Assembly: GCA_022419385.1 (NCBI GenBank)
Contig: JAJUBI010000002.1
Location: forward strand, 3,968,001 to 4,032,000
DNA from: Paraconiothyrium sp. Pb-2020
Lineage: Eukaryota > Ascomycota > Dothideomycetes > Pleosporales > Didymosphaeriaceae
Direction: 5' to 3'
Length of the DNA: 64,000 nt
The notes under the pieces were generated by a model. That model was given only the letters and a program-made list of their open reading frames with translations. It searched no databases and was not told the DNA's origin. This document shows positions 1-11,667 of this stretch, one piece after another. The position numbers and the translations under genes were made by a program. Numbering within the stretch: the first letter of the stretch is position 1; every line of letters begins with the position of its first letter.

Positions 1-1145
1 ATCGAAGAAATCATTCTGCGGCCCTGATCTTTTCAGGCGTCTGTCATCACCAGTTAGATCAACAATTCGTTCAGTTCATCAAAACGCCTTACGCACTTTG
101 CAGTCTGATCTTTGGAGTACTTGACGATTTTGCCACGAACACCCTTTAACCATGACGTCGGGATCAATTTGAGTATTGGTACGACCAAAGGAAGTCGCCT
201 GAAGTTGTCTGCGATGTTGATTATGAAGAAAAGAGGCAAAACAAGGGTGAGCCATTCGTGTGCACTCTCTGTAGCGAGTCGTTAGTTGTAACTCTAGGCT
301 TTGCGGCATGGCATACCAACCTCTCACAAGACATGCGAACGATTCTCCAAAAGCCATCTTCGTCCCTAGATCGAAGCCGAAGTACAGAAACCACTGGCCC
401 ATATCCATTCCCTCTTCAGTATCGCCCAGCTTCCCAATTTTATCCACGAATAGACTGACGAACTGCTGCATGATGGGCTCTTGCTGTACCAAATTCCGGT
501 TGGACAAAGCGTCCGCGAACAAGTCGCGCTTCTGCGCTGCAAGATGGTAGTCTCGCTCTGAGCCGATGGATCCTTCATCGAAGCCAAGACCTATCATGTC
601 CCAGAACTCGTTTTTGGTGATAGGTGCGCCCTTCTGAACGCCGTATACGGACTTCCAAGCACTGACGCTGGCGAAGGAGAGCTCGTTCGGGCTCACGCGT
701 ATCACATCTCCTGTTCTTCCGTCAGCTTCTGAGCGGATTCGCTCAATAGATGTACGTACCGTAGCGTTTATGCGCCTTCTGAACGTGGAGGCTGGAGGTA
801 GAAGCACACGATCAGCGTGATTTGTGTATTCAACGCCTAGATCATACTTACTGCCAGTGACCACCCATACAATACCGGAAACGCCATAACAACGTTGCTC
901 TCGCCAACAATGGCCCGGGGACATCTTTGAGCGGATGGAAATGAAGATTGTACACGACCTGACCGATACCATAGGCAACAAACTGTTTACGAGTCAGCAA
1001 CAGTGTCATGTAGATCTCAAGCACAGTTCGTAATCACCAAAGCTATGACAGCGCGCAATAGCAAAGCACCGCTCGGACGTCCGTCTTGTAGGCTGCCATC
1101 GTGCCATTGTGCTGAGACGTTCTGTGACACATCCATAGTGTCCAT
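1..1145 (-). CDS. cytochrome P450, N-terminal part, cut by left window edge
   Basis: Membrane-bound fungal haem monooxygenase of the isotrichodermin-hydroxylase-like type. Exons I can join in frame: 1145-1038, 982-852, 791-760, 710-328, 266-97 and 40-1; the donor/acceptor near 327-267 has alternatives. The product starts MDTMDVSQN, has a hydrophobic anchor (ALLLRAVIALFVAYGIG), the hinge YNLHFHPLKDVPGP, then YGDVIRVSPNELSF, the usual P450 start of the beta-1 region, and later a stretch ending DFF. The I-helix, ExxR and haem Cys lie beyond the edge, so catalytic competence cannot be judged. The intervening introns are only 49-61 nt. It is read away from the terpene synthase at 3747 and is the obvious candidate oxidase for that product, which is inference from position. 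Start chosen at the first ATG giving a short polar leader before the membrane anchor. Confidence 0.85.
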
Positions 1146-3746
1146 TCTGGTTTGAATTGCCGGAGAAAGGAAACCTCTGGCAATTACAAGATAACCACGA
1201 AGGAGGGACCGATAGTGTGAAAAGGGCCGAAATCGCGCAACCTGAACGAACTGGGACGAAAGCACCAGTCGTCAGGTTTACGCCAACGAAACTTGCCGCA
1301 GCGGGCCGCAGTGAAAGGTTTGAGCTTCTCACGCTAATAGCGGAACATGGGGTCCAGGGATGGAGCACCAGACAATGAGGGCAGGTACAGTCGGTACTAC
1401 GCCACAAGCCTGCATGGAGCCCCTGGCACCGGGAAAATTGGACATCTCTGCAAAACTCACTATACCCTACCACCCACGTTCAGGGCGCTTATCTTTTACT
1501 CCACGTGTGCTTTGCGTGGCTTTGACGCGCGTAGCGACGCTGCGAACCTCACGGAGATACCGTACGACACGAATGTCTGGGGCTTACGGCAGGACCCGAA
1601 CCCTGGAAGAGAACCCCACAGCAACGGGCACAGGATATGGAACGTGCTTGGCCAGGATGTCCCACTTTCGACTTGTACCAGAGTAGACCGCACCCGATAA
1701 TCCTCAGGCCACCAAGCGCGAGAATGACAGACTCCTCGACTAATGCAGCTTAGGCGCCCCGAATTATGCATCGAAAAAGGATCCTACTCAATCCTTCCCT
1801 TGGGTCGTCGAAATGAAACCCTGTCATGGCTGGTATTTCGCGTTGGCAAGGATCGTCGCCAATTATCAAAATGTCCGGATGAACATTTGCAGCTGAACAT
1901 GGCTAGGGTGGCCCGAACCGCCTCGCCTGCGGAAGCAGAATGCTGCAGCCGACCATGTTCAGGAGGGATGCATCCTCTATGTAAAACTCGTATGCGTCGG
2001 ATAATAGGCGCCTTCCGCTCGCTTGTGAACAAATCCTTTCACAGTTCGGTTAGATGCAGTCCGCGCCGGTGTACCTCTGCTGTAACGAAGCCTATTGCAC
2101 ACATGGTATGCTCGGGCGAGCGCGGGTAGAGGCCGGTCTTCGGCCCTCGAGTCCAGCAAATGAAATTGGCTGATAAAAAGATCATTTAGGAAATTGATGT
2201 ACCCTGCAGTCTGCTGTGGAGCACGTGCCTCAACTACGGTCAGGAGCCCATGATTCAGGAACCTTACCGCAGTATCCACAATGTCCCACCGTGGGGAGGA
2301 CATTCTGAAGACGTACCAAACATACGGCAATTCTCCCGTTAGGTTCGCTACCGCCAGGAAGCAACGTTTGACCATTGGCCAGGCCTTTTGCATTCACCAA
2401 TGTGTAGTACGCAGACCAAGGTCGTAAGATACCCTTCGCCGCGTCGACTGCCATTTTTGATTATTCTTGCATAATCACGGTGCCAATATTACGCCGACTA
2501 AAGTTTTTGTGCATTCTTGCACGCACTCCACCCACTTCAGCGGATCGCACGTCCCGTACCCAGCCGCCTATGCGCAGTCACCGTTGACGCAAGTGGTTAC
2601 CTACAGCACGCGCGCCATACGAGGTACCGGGCAACTGTTCTAGGGTATTGTTACCCTGATACACGTGTCACACGCGTGGAATCCGCCGGCAGAAGCGCGT
2701 CTCGCGCGGGTCGACGCTTTCACCACGCACACTGACAGATACCATTGACCTTATTTGACAATGGTATTAGATCCTGGCGTTATCGCAGTTTGTATGCCTC
2801 ACTCCTTGGGCTCACGGAGCATGAGACGACCATATGAGCCGCGGGAGCCGGTGGAGCACAGACGGGAAGACGCCATCTTCATGGTCACTACTTGCAGCCA
2901 TTGACGGGCCCACTTTAAACTCTTCCCTCAGGAGCAGGGTAGATGACTAGTTTTTGGATCGGTATGGATCGCGACATGGCGGCGACCATTGCGAGTACAA
3001 CCTACGCCTAAGATAGTAGTCGAGAGGAGTTATCAAAAGAACAAGAGTTTGACCGAGGGCGGATTCCCAGTAGTCTCATATTTGGATTATGCCAAGTAGT
3101 CCAAGCTCTCCTTCTCGCGAATGAGAGCAATGAATGGTAATCTGCGGCCTGTTAGGATCCGCGCGCCTAACCCAGGTGCCGCACGTCGGCGTCTACCCAG
3201 GGGCCAGTCTTCTCCTACGCGGCCTCGTCTGGTAGTTAGGCGATTAAAATTGGTCTGGACTGATGTTGATGCGAAATCGACTCGCAGTAACCTCCAATCT
3301 CCGTTAGTCAGAGGTGTCCCTCGATGGCAGTACCTCCGTAGCGAGCATCGCCTGATGTCGGTAGATTGACGCGGTACGCTGACACTGTGCCAACTTTTGT
3401 TGCTGGCTGTCTCCACAGCGTTTGCACCGGGACAGCTGCAGGGACCTACTACCAAAATCTCTGGGCAAGTGCCCGCGCCGCATCCGCCCACCCTCGTAGA
3501 CTTCTCCACAAAGGGACATGGCGCGTTGTCAAGAGCGTTTGATCCCATGTACCATGTACAAGTGTGGTCATCGGAGGATGGTATCTGCTCCTTTGCAAGT
3601 CCAATTCTCAACTCTTCCCTTAACCGTGTCATATAACGAGGTTGTTCCTGACCGCTTCCTGAACAATCCTTCTTCCGCGGTCCCACCGGTTCAACATCTG
3701 GCTCCCTGACTCTGAACATCCACATAAACTTTTTCCATCTTCAGTC
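1146..3746. other. intergenic stretch with one unresolved gene candidate
   Basis: About 2.6 kb between the divergent P450 and terpene synthase genes. It holds the unresolved minus-strand candidate at about 1500-2454 (separate entry). The rest, including a long open minus-strand frame at 3087-3725 (Arg/Ser/Cys rich, no recognisable domain), shows nothing I can support. The part upstream of 3747 should contain the terpene synthase promoter; no clear TATA box was seen. Confidence 0.5.
1500..2454 (-). pseudogene. unresolved multi-exon gene or relic inside terpene locus
   Basis: Not recognised. A minus-strand segment from about 2393 reads WPMVKRCFLAVANL and continues through LNDLFISQFHLLDSR to NRLRYSR, then a 54-nt intron-like gap (GTACAC...CTAAC...CACAAG, about 2075-2022) joins in frame to SGRRLLSDAYEFYIEDAS. 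That frame meets a TAG near 1903 but stays protein-like beyond it (HPDILIIGDDPCQREIP). Further down (about 1740-1680) a hydrophobic segment SVILALGGLRIIGCGLLWY appears. A clean full-length model could not be built: either more introns exist than I can place, or the gene has decayed. The in-frame TAG could be a mutated CAG. An ATG at 2454 (MAVDAAKGILRPW) is a possible start in another phase. It sits between the P450 and the terpene synthase. Confidence 0.3.
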
Positions 3747-4925
3747 ATGCCTTTGCTAGAGACCCCCTTATATTCACAACTAGTCCGCCGTTTTCGGGAC
3801 ATCCTTCCCACGGGACAGCCCGTTCCCGTCGCAGAAGTCACAGATGGGCCTGTCCTGACCAGCACAGACGGCTCCACGATACCACCTCCCGCGCCAGCAG
3901 ATCTACCGTATCTGCCTCGGGACATACGACCCACCATCTTAGAAGCCAGATTACACCCAAACACCAGGCAGATTGTTGAAGAATGCCACGCTTTCTTCCT
4001 GAAGCATTGGCCGTTCCCGTCCGACAAGCACAGAAAGCGCTTCTGTGATGAGGGCTACGCATGGTTCAACTGCATTCTATGCCCCATGGGCCTAGATGAC
4101 CGCATGGTCGGTGTGTGCAAGTTCCTTACGACTGGCTTTCTGATCGACGACATGCTGGACCGCATGTCTGTAGAAGAAGGAAAGGCACACAACACCGTCG
4201 TCATCGCATGCTCTAGGGGCGAACGACTTCCTGACCGCGAGAAGCCTGCGCAGTGGATCATGTACGACCTTTTCGAGGAGTTTCGAGCCATCGACAAGGA
4301 ACTTGCGGATATGCTGCTTGGGTACACAATTGACTTCTTCGAGGCGCAGACAGATGCCGACCGGTCGAAACCGAAAAGCTTGAAGGACTACTTTGAGTAT
4401 CGGCATGCGGACCTCGGCAAAGGGTAAGCCATGATCTCTTCCAGCTCTACTTCTGAAATGCGATGCTGACTTGCATCCCACAGTTTCATGTCAGGTGTCA
4501 TGTGCTTCTCTATGGGCCTCCATATGAAGCCCGCCGAACTTGAACTCGTGCAACCCCTCGAAATGAACGTCATGCGCCACGTCACACTTGTCAACGACAT
4601 CGCATCCTACGAGAAGGAAGTCCTCGCCGCGGGCAAGGGTTTCGCACTTGGACAACTATGCTCAGCGGTGCCCATCGTAATGACGGCGTGCGGCCTCAAC
4701 GAACAAAGCGCTATGCGCGTCATGTGGGAGACATCTAGGGAACTCGAACACCAGCACTTTGTGCTCCTAGAGGAGGTCACGAAACAGTGCGATAGCGAGG
4801 CGGTAAAGTTGTATGCGAAGGGGCTAGAGTTTCAAGCTGCGGGCAACGAGCGCTGGAATCTGTTGACGCCAAGGTACAATCGATCGGCTGGATTGCCGTT
4901 CGCTGAGGGGAGAATCTGGGGGTAA
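3747..4925 (+). CDS. class I terpene synthase, aristolochene-synthase-like
   Basis: Predicted sesquiterpene cyclase acting on farnesyl diphosphate in the cytosol. Exons 3747-4423 and 4484-4925, with a 60-nt intron GTAAGC...CACAG, give 372 aa. The first metal-binding motif is DDMLD (in GFLIDDMLDRMS) and the second, NSE-type, motif is NDIASYEKE; both are intact. Flanking sequence (RGERLPDR, YRHADLGKG) follows the aristolochene synthase layout, and length is close to that family (about 340 aa) with an extra Pro-rich N-terminus of about 60 residues. The exact product cannot be told from sequence: related enzymes make different sesquiterpenes, and the first motif here ends in D rather than the E of aristolochene synthase (DDLLE). 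The P450 at the left edge is a likely tailoring partner. Confidence 0.9.
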
Positions 4926-5806
4926 ACGATCATTGTCTCTCTTTACATCCGGTGTTATTTCCTTTCGGAATGGGCAATCGCGAATTGGCGGGCGTTTGGC
5001 AGCAAAGGTTGGAGGCGATACGCAAGAGCAGAAACGTTGAAATATAACGAATAACCAGAACGATTTTTTGAGACCTCAGTGCTGTGGAAGGCGTCTCGCA
5101 TGAGGTTACGGTCGAAATTGGGTTTCAACGTCGCGGAAGCTAAGCCAGCCGGGCGTATACGAGACGGGCGCTAAGAGCCCTCGGGTCGGTGTAAGGTTTA
5201 GGGCGAAAGTCACCACGTTGAGACTTCAGTCTGGGCGGTTCTTGTATTTCTCAAAGCGAAGAGCAGGAACATCATGTCTTCTCAATTGTTGTCCCATCGT
5301 GTGGACGAAAAGGTGCGACTTTGAAGCTGCGTGGGTAATCAGCGCATCAATGATGATTCGTGCAAGCGTGGCAACGATACGCCCACTATAATTGCAGAGA
5401 TATGGCACCGCAGCCTCAGGATTTTCTTAGGGTTTGCTGAAGCAATGAATCCCTGGATAGGACGTTCTTCCAATATCGGTCGAATCTGTTTTGCTCTTTC
5501 TGCAATCATCGTCCCTTGTCGGGGTAGCCCTCTACCAAACGCATGTATGGAACAAATGTGATAACTCAAAAATCACAACATCGTTACATCAATCGTCACC
5601 GGTCCACATTCGCTACCACTCATCGAAGCTCCGGAGAGTTTATTGCGTTGCCGTGCAGCGGCGCTACGTCAGATGGAATGAACCCCGCCTTCATATGGTA
5701 TTTATAACTTTGAGAACCGCCATTCTTACCCTTTTTCTTAACAACACCTTCATATATTCATTAAAAAGCCCAAATTTCCCATTTAAGGCAACGCTTATTC
5801 TACAAG
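4926..5806. other. intergenic, nothing recognised
   Basis: 881 bp between the terpene synthase stop and the RNase III-like start. No domain-bearing reading frame, RNA gene or clear repeat was seen. The last 100 bp are AT-rich and probably carry the promoter of the downstream gene. Confidence 0.5.
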
Positions 5807-6330
5807 ATGGAAGCAGATCACAGAATCGCTGAAGTGGAGCGTATCCTTGGTCATGCATTTATAAACAAGTTGCTTTGCGCAGAAGCTATACAAATGGCAG
5901 CTCCGCGAAGTGCTCTCGTTGTTGATGGTCAAGTTCGCCACGTCCAAGCGAATAAACGTCTCGCTGTTCTCGGGGATGCAGTAGCCACGCAGATACTGTG
6001 CAAAGCATGGTACAACGATCGTGACCAAAGCGGTAAGTTCACGCACTGCTGGTTTGTAGGCTCTATCGTCTTTGCTAAAATTTTGAAGGAAATCCTCCGA
6101 CGCGTGAAGTCTGGACGAAAATCCGTCAGGAAACACTGAGCAATGGAGCTCTTGCGCCTCTGGGCAACTTGCTTGGCCTAGGTGTCACAATTGTTACATC
6201 ACCAGGACACGAAGGAAGGCCAGGAACGGTGATGATGGCCACCGCCATGGAAGCACTTCTGGGTGCTGTCTACGAGGATGGAGGGGATGCAGCTGTGAGG
6301 CGCGTCATGGGCCATATCGGCCTAGCCTAG
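5807..6330 (+). CDS. small RNase III-fold domain protein, probably non-catalytic
   Basis: 155 aa from exons 5807-6032 and 6089-6330 (56-nt intron GTAAGT...TTGAAG). It is almost exactly one RNase III domain: VERILGHAFINKLLC at the start, NKRLAVLGDAVA at the signature position, GNLLGLG, then ATAMEALLGAVYEDGGD near the end. In active RNase III the signature reads NERLEFLGD and the second metal site D-x-x-E-A. Here the two Glu of the signature are Lys and Ala, the signature Asp (GDA) is kept, the second-site Asp is Thr and the following Glu is kept. There is no double-stranded-RNA-binding domain. Loss of several metal ligands argues against cleavage; an RNA-binding or mitoribosome-like structural role is possible, but I cannot assign one. 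Confidence 0.8.
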
Positions 6331-7262
6331 CAAGTGGTAACGTCAAAACACCCTTATCAGCACTTGAGTGGATTATCACTATTAACTAATATGCGACTTC
6401 TAGATACGTGGCGTGGAGGCCCCCGGGAACCCCCCTGAGAGGGCATGGAAGGGTCCACGATGCGAGCCAGTCGGGATTCCTATTACATCCTCGGCTTGAC
6501 CCCGAAGTTTGAAGATCTAATCTGAACTCACCTGGCTCACCCGAGGGATCCTTTCGTGCCCTCTCAGGGGGGGGAGAGGGTTCCGGTGGCCTCCACGCGA
6601 GTCGGATCTCCGAGCACGCATACAGGTCGCGTGATGGTTTGTGACGAACCGCTGCGCCGCTGGGTGCATATACGATGCTTTTTGTGAATGTGTCCTGACT
6701 ATCCTTGTTCAGACAGGAAATTAGTCTCTTCTCGTCTGACGGAAGATGAAGCCGAGAGAACCCGAGAGGAAGGTACTTGGGTGATAGATTCCGCTATTTG
6801 GAGGACTGCGAACACTGACCGGATTCACTCTTTGCTCTCATATCCTGCTACTAGATTTCGACTGCGTTTAAACACAATAGACTCAACTCTATTGCATGCA
6901 GATGACTTTGGAAGCAATGGATTCAACTCCATCGCGTGGGTTGTGGCTTCGCTTTCTGCTCCATAAAAGAAATACAAATGCGCTCTTTCAGCAAGACATC
7001 GGCGGCCTTCAACGTGCATTTACGCTCAAAGACCAGCTTGATAGCGAAGTGTGTGAGATTACTGCATCTGGGTCAGATTGAAAGACACCGCCTCAACCTG
7101 TTGCATGGTCACAGAAATCACTGCAACAGCCTCCAACAGCCAGATAATCACAATTGTTTACATTGTACATTTACCCGCAGTATCTCTGCAACGCCAACAA
7201 CACCACGCTATGCACGTACCCGCACATACCCTAGCTATACATATATCCACCCTGCCCTCCGA
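6331..7262. other. intergenic with a hairpin element
   Basis: 932 bp between convergent genes. It contains the inverted-repeat element at 6411-6598 (separate entry). The rest, including short open frames near 6690-6960, shows no recognisable coding content. A weak local duplication is visible where two similar stretches 'gactcaactctattgc' and 'gattcaactccatcgc' lie about 40 bp apart near 6880-6935. Confidence 0.5.
6411..6598. mobile_element. MITE-like hairpin element with ~40-bp inverted arms
   Basis: Left arm 6411-6445 and right arm 6557-6598 are inverted copies. They share an outer 11-bp match (GCGTGGAGGCC) and an inner match of about 15 bp (CCCCCTGAGAGGGCA) with a C-run length difference between them. 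The 111-bp centre is non-coding and also has partial inverted similarity (GAGCCAG / CTGGCTC). The whole 188-bp unit could fold into one long hairpin. No target-site duplication was clear at the ends, so a miniature inverted-repeat transposon is a suggestion rather than a proof; a structured RNA is the alternative. Confidence 0.55.
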
Positions 7263-10200
7263 TTAAAACCCAAAAGCGTCCAATAGACTACTAGCATCTG
7301 GTTCCTGGAATTGTGTCGGCGGCGGCTTCTTCTTCTCTTCCTTCTTTTCCTCCACCTTCTCATCCTCTTTCTTACCCTCCCCATCCTTATCATCCTCCTC
7401 GCTCTCACTTCCAACCTCAACAATACTCCCCTTGTTTTCCGCTAGAACATTAGCTACATGTTCCCTTGCCGGCAAGTCCGCCACAACAAGCGAACTCCTC
7501 CTTCTCAGCAACTTCCTCGGATCAAAGTCGAAGTCCGTGGCCGATTGATTCGCGCTGCGCGCGTGGAAAGACGTGTGCGGGATGGCAGGGCTGAGAGGTG
7601 GACGGTTGGCGAGTTTGAGAGATGCGGGTGGAGGTGCGAGAAATTCCCAAGTTTTGACTGTGACCATTGGGTTAGCATGCATGGAGAGATCAAGTAGGGT
7701 TTGGGGGACCATTACCGAGATCTAGAGCGAGAAGATCGCAGCCCATGCGCTCATATAAGCCTGCCGTATGTAAAACAAAGTCCCACTCTTCCCTCAAACC
7801 AATCATAGATGCGCCCCGGAGTGTCTGCAGACTCTTCTCGCGGAGCTGCTTGTACAAGACGACGAGTGCAGGGTCGTCGGTGAGGTAGCTCTTGCTCTTG
7901 AAATTCGGTGTTTCGGGCGGGCTGAGAAGTGTCGAGAGTGGTGTAACTAAGCATCGGACGGCGTTGTCGCGCCTGTTTAGTAGCCAGAACGTCCAGGTAG
8001 CTAGCCAGCGATTGCCATCACGGGCGGCTTGCGGAAGGATCTTGTCGCGGAGGAAGTTCAGCAGAATGGGAGAGTCGTCGCCACCGTAAACGCGACCTAC
8101 GGCAATGGCTAGTTGTGTGTCGCCAAGCTGGTTATGTAGGACATTCATGGCATCCTGAAGATGGTCTGCAAGTAGGAAGAACGAAGCTGCGTATTCGAAG
8201 CGACGCCTGCCCATCAGGGCGTAGGCATTTTTCAAGGCGGCGGTTCTCCAGCGCTCTTCGTTGAAGTTGTTGGAGAGAAGGCGGTGGGTGGCGGGTTGCT
8301 CTCTGCTCCACGTTGCCATACGCCACAGGCCGACGAGGACAGGCTTCTTTTTGAGCGCGAGGTAGTAAAGTGCACAGTCTACTGGGTTTTTGTCTTCGGT
8401 CTTGGTGTACTCATTACGAGCAACGACTTCAAATTGAGCGCGCTGTTTCAGGTTGTGAGCTTTTGTGCCGTTGAAGAAACAAGGAGATACGTACCAATGC
8501 CGTGATGTCGGACATCCACATGAACATCCCACTCTCTTTTGCATACTGCCAAAGCATCTTGCCGTTAAAATGTCGAGATACCAAATCTACCAAGATGTCT
8601 TGACTCTGCGAGTGAAACGCCCATATGATCTCCCGCCACGAGATTGGGGCTTGCGCATCGCTCAGAGCGTGCGCGCGGAAGAAGAGAAGGAAGCGGCCAG
8701 CATTATCGTCGATGGAGCGACGATGCTTTTCGACCATGCCCACGCATTCGATGATGTCCGCTAAATGGAACTGTTCTCGGCTTGAGAGAAGTGGTATCTG
8801 TTTCGTTTGAAGGAGTTCGTTGAGCTGGATGGCGACCTCTTCAGTCACGGCCTGTGGTTCGCCGTCATCCGAGAAGTCGGCATACGATGAATGCATATCC
8901 CGCCGTGATGCTGTCATCTGCGTCTATGTACTATTAGCGGTTTTTCGAAATGTACCACTTGACAAATTACCTCGGCGTCTTCTGAGAACTCTTCCGGTAA
9001 GAAGCCTAACGAGCTCTCAAGCTCCTCCCCTTCAGTCCAGAACTTCAACTTTTGAAACAGCCGGATCAATATGCGTTGAACGAGTAGCAACTTCCCAGAG
9101 AGAACGCATTGCGATAGTAGCTGCGGATGGTAGATTGGAAGTGGTCCATTAAGCCTGCTTACAGCTGTAAAGATATCGATGGAGGCCTTCTTGCGCGAAA
9201 TCATGCGAAGACTAGGGAACAACCCCTCCGACACCTGGACATGCTCATCTTGGATGAAGAGCTGGTTGCCGGCGCCAATGACGAGGTTTCCGCTGCCCAG
9301 CCAAACCGAGTCTCCAATTGGATGAGGCGTGATGTCTCGTATGCGTACATCGCGAATTTGCACCCATGAGGGACCGGCATTCAGATAGTCGTACCTCAAT
9401 TGCGCGTAGATGACCACGCGGTGGGGAAAGCCAACAGCAAGTATAGACTGATTGTCTGGGGTGGAAGACCAATCAAGATCCTGGATGATGCCGTTGCCTT
9501 CGAATGTCTCTTGATATTCCAGCTGCGCGCTTCGTGTGTTCCAAATCGTAAGCGTGGTCTGCTCTGCATCCACGAGTGCCGCTTTCCGTATCGATGTGCC
9601 ACTGGCAAGCGAAGGATTTGCGATACTAGTATCGACAGTTGATGTTTCTAGCCATTCGAGTTTGCGTTCGTCCTTGTTCACTCTCGCTGTCCAAGACCTG
9701 ATAACGCCTGACTTAGTATACGAAATAGCGATATCGCGAGCAAAGGTATCGAGGAAGCCGGAGATGACTGATGCGGAGCCTGCAGGATCGACGGGTAACA
9801 CGAAGGCAAGATCATCCCCAGATCCAAGATCAAAGGTAGAGTATTCTTCTATACCGATCTCGCGGTGTCCATTCGTAGATCCATTGGTGTTTGATCCGTA
9901 GAACGAATATTTGCGGTTGGTGATTGGATCTCTGTCCAGTAATGGGAGTCGTACCTCCCAGCAAATGCTTTTCATCTCCGAGCTTATCGTGGCTATGTGT
10001 ACCAGATGGCCACCGGGTTGTGTTTCCGGTACGACTATCAAACAGAGTGGTTTTCCTTGCAGCTTGTACTGGAGCCGATTGACTTCGATAGCCATAGGGC
10101 CCCGTGTATCCCATAAGGCGATGTGTTCATGGTGTAAGAAGACAAGGAAGTTACCGTCCTGGAGTAGTGCTGTTCGGTGAATATGCTCCGTCACGCTCAC

Positions 10201-11667
10201 GGTGCTATGCCGATGAAGTGTCATGCCAATCTGGGACGGTCGCTGCACCCAGACAATGCATTCATCTGTTACAGTTCGCGAAACTAGTGCTCGGCCGCTC
10301 GCTGTACGGTTGACCTTTTTTATTGCATGTGAATGGCCGGTCCAGGTAGCCTTACGATCGATTCGATTCGACTGGGAAGGAGAGGGATCAAAAAAGTGAT
10401 CTATCCGAGATTGCAGCCATTCCAAACGTCCATCAAAGTGATGCGAGAGTATAGTGAACACCGAATTCGGTTTGTTAGGGCAGAAAGCGTAGAATTGAAC
10501 ATTATCCTGCAGGCCGCTAGCTCCACTTGCAAAGTGTAGGTGTAACCCCTCGACATGAGCAAGGTTGAACACATCCGTCACTTTCTTCACCTTCGAGCCA
10601 ACGTTCTCGAAACCCCACGCTGACATGTTGCCACGGTCGTCCAAAACCACGCATATTTCTGGGCTGCGATTGGCGATCTCGACAAGGTGGTGCAGTGCCA
10701 CTTGGTCCTTCTCCGCACTCGTAGCTTGCTCCACAGCTCTTTCTGTCGCATGCGTGAACTCTCGACCGTCGATAAAGAAGGCATATCTCTTCTCTGATTG
10801 CTGGTCGAGTGACCGCGGTTGGATCGATCCCATCAAATCCACCTCATTCCACAGCCCTAGTCCGTCTATGCCATGATGGTCGCTGGTCCATATCCGCACC
10901 TTGTAGTCGGCACATATAGTGTAAAGTACGTTGTCCGTCGTCTGGTCTTTGTGGAATGGTTTGCGCCAGTGTATGCCAGTGATAACCGTCGGGTGCGGGA
11001 GATAGAAGTAGTCGAAACGCTGATCCGCCGAACCAAACGATATGCGGCGCCATACTTTGAGGAGTCTGTCATATCTTCCCGTCGACGCAATCATTTCCGC
11101 GTCTGGTGAGAAGTGCGCGAATTTGACGGGATTTGCTAGCTGCTTTGTCCATATCTGCTCCGTTGCGCCGTGGGTAGCGAACAATGTGAGGGATGCGCTG
11201 CCGGCGAGTAGTTCGTTCGGCATGCCCCATGATAGTGTGGTTATCGAATCGTCGGCGTTGGGCAACGACACGCTGCCCTGGAGCGACCACTGTGTCTTTT
11301 AGCGTGTCTCCTGAGCTTGTGGTAGCTTCACCCCACCTTGATAGCGCCCTCATCTTGCCCGTATGGTTGGTATGTGTATATGCTTCGGGTCGAACAAGCA
11401 GCGAGCTTGCCTGTGTTCTCGTCGAGGCAAACAGCTTCGAGTTCTGTCTCCTCGTCGATATAGGTGGTTTGGAGGACGTGGTTCGGCGAATCAAGGATTA
11501 TCAGCGCGTTGCCTGAGACGTAGGCCTGCAGCAATCGCATTAGTCACTCCTTCTAGCATACGTGGGTGTCATAAGTAGTGACGCACAATGATCAGTTGGT
11601 CCTCCCATAGTCCTTGTGTGACAGCTTGCAGCTTTGCCTGCGGCCGTCCGGGGAGGATGTCGCGCAT
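7263..11667 (-). CDS. rav1: RAV1-like subunit of the RAVE complex (V-ATPase assembly)
   Basis: Scaffold of the RAVE complex, which promotes reassembly of V1 onto Vo of the vacuolar ATPase. Six exons: 11667-11587, 11525-11337, 11289-8971, 8917-8495, 8442-7716 and 7657-7263, all introns 47-61 nt and phase-consistent, giving 1377 aa. The N-terminal half has WD40-like blades (for example DRLLKVWRRIS, ADYKVRIWTSD, HIALWDTRG). The middle, roughly residues 640-1250, is the Rav1p C-terminal domain with PLPIYHPQLLSQC, YADFSDDGEP, KNPVDCALYYLALKKK and RRFEYAASFFLLADHL. The tail is acidic and Lys/Glu rich, ending DASSLLDAFGF. Length is similar to yeast Rav1 (about 1360 aa). Start set at the ATG before the short first exon (MRDILPGRPQAKLQAV), the usual fungal start of this family. 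Confidence 0.95.

Noticed and set aside
3087..3725. 212-codon open frame on the minus strand upstream of the terpene synthase
   Set aside because: Arg/Ser/Cys-rich in a GC-rich promoter region, no domain, no splice context. A fragment resembling a P450 helix (RLREELRIGLAKEQ) is too short to support a relic.
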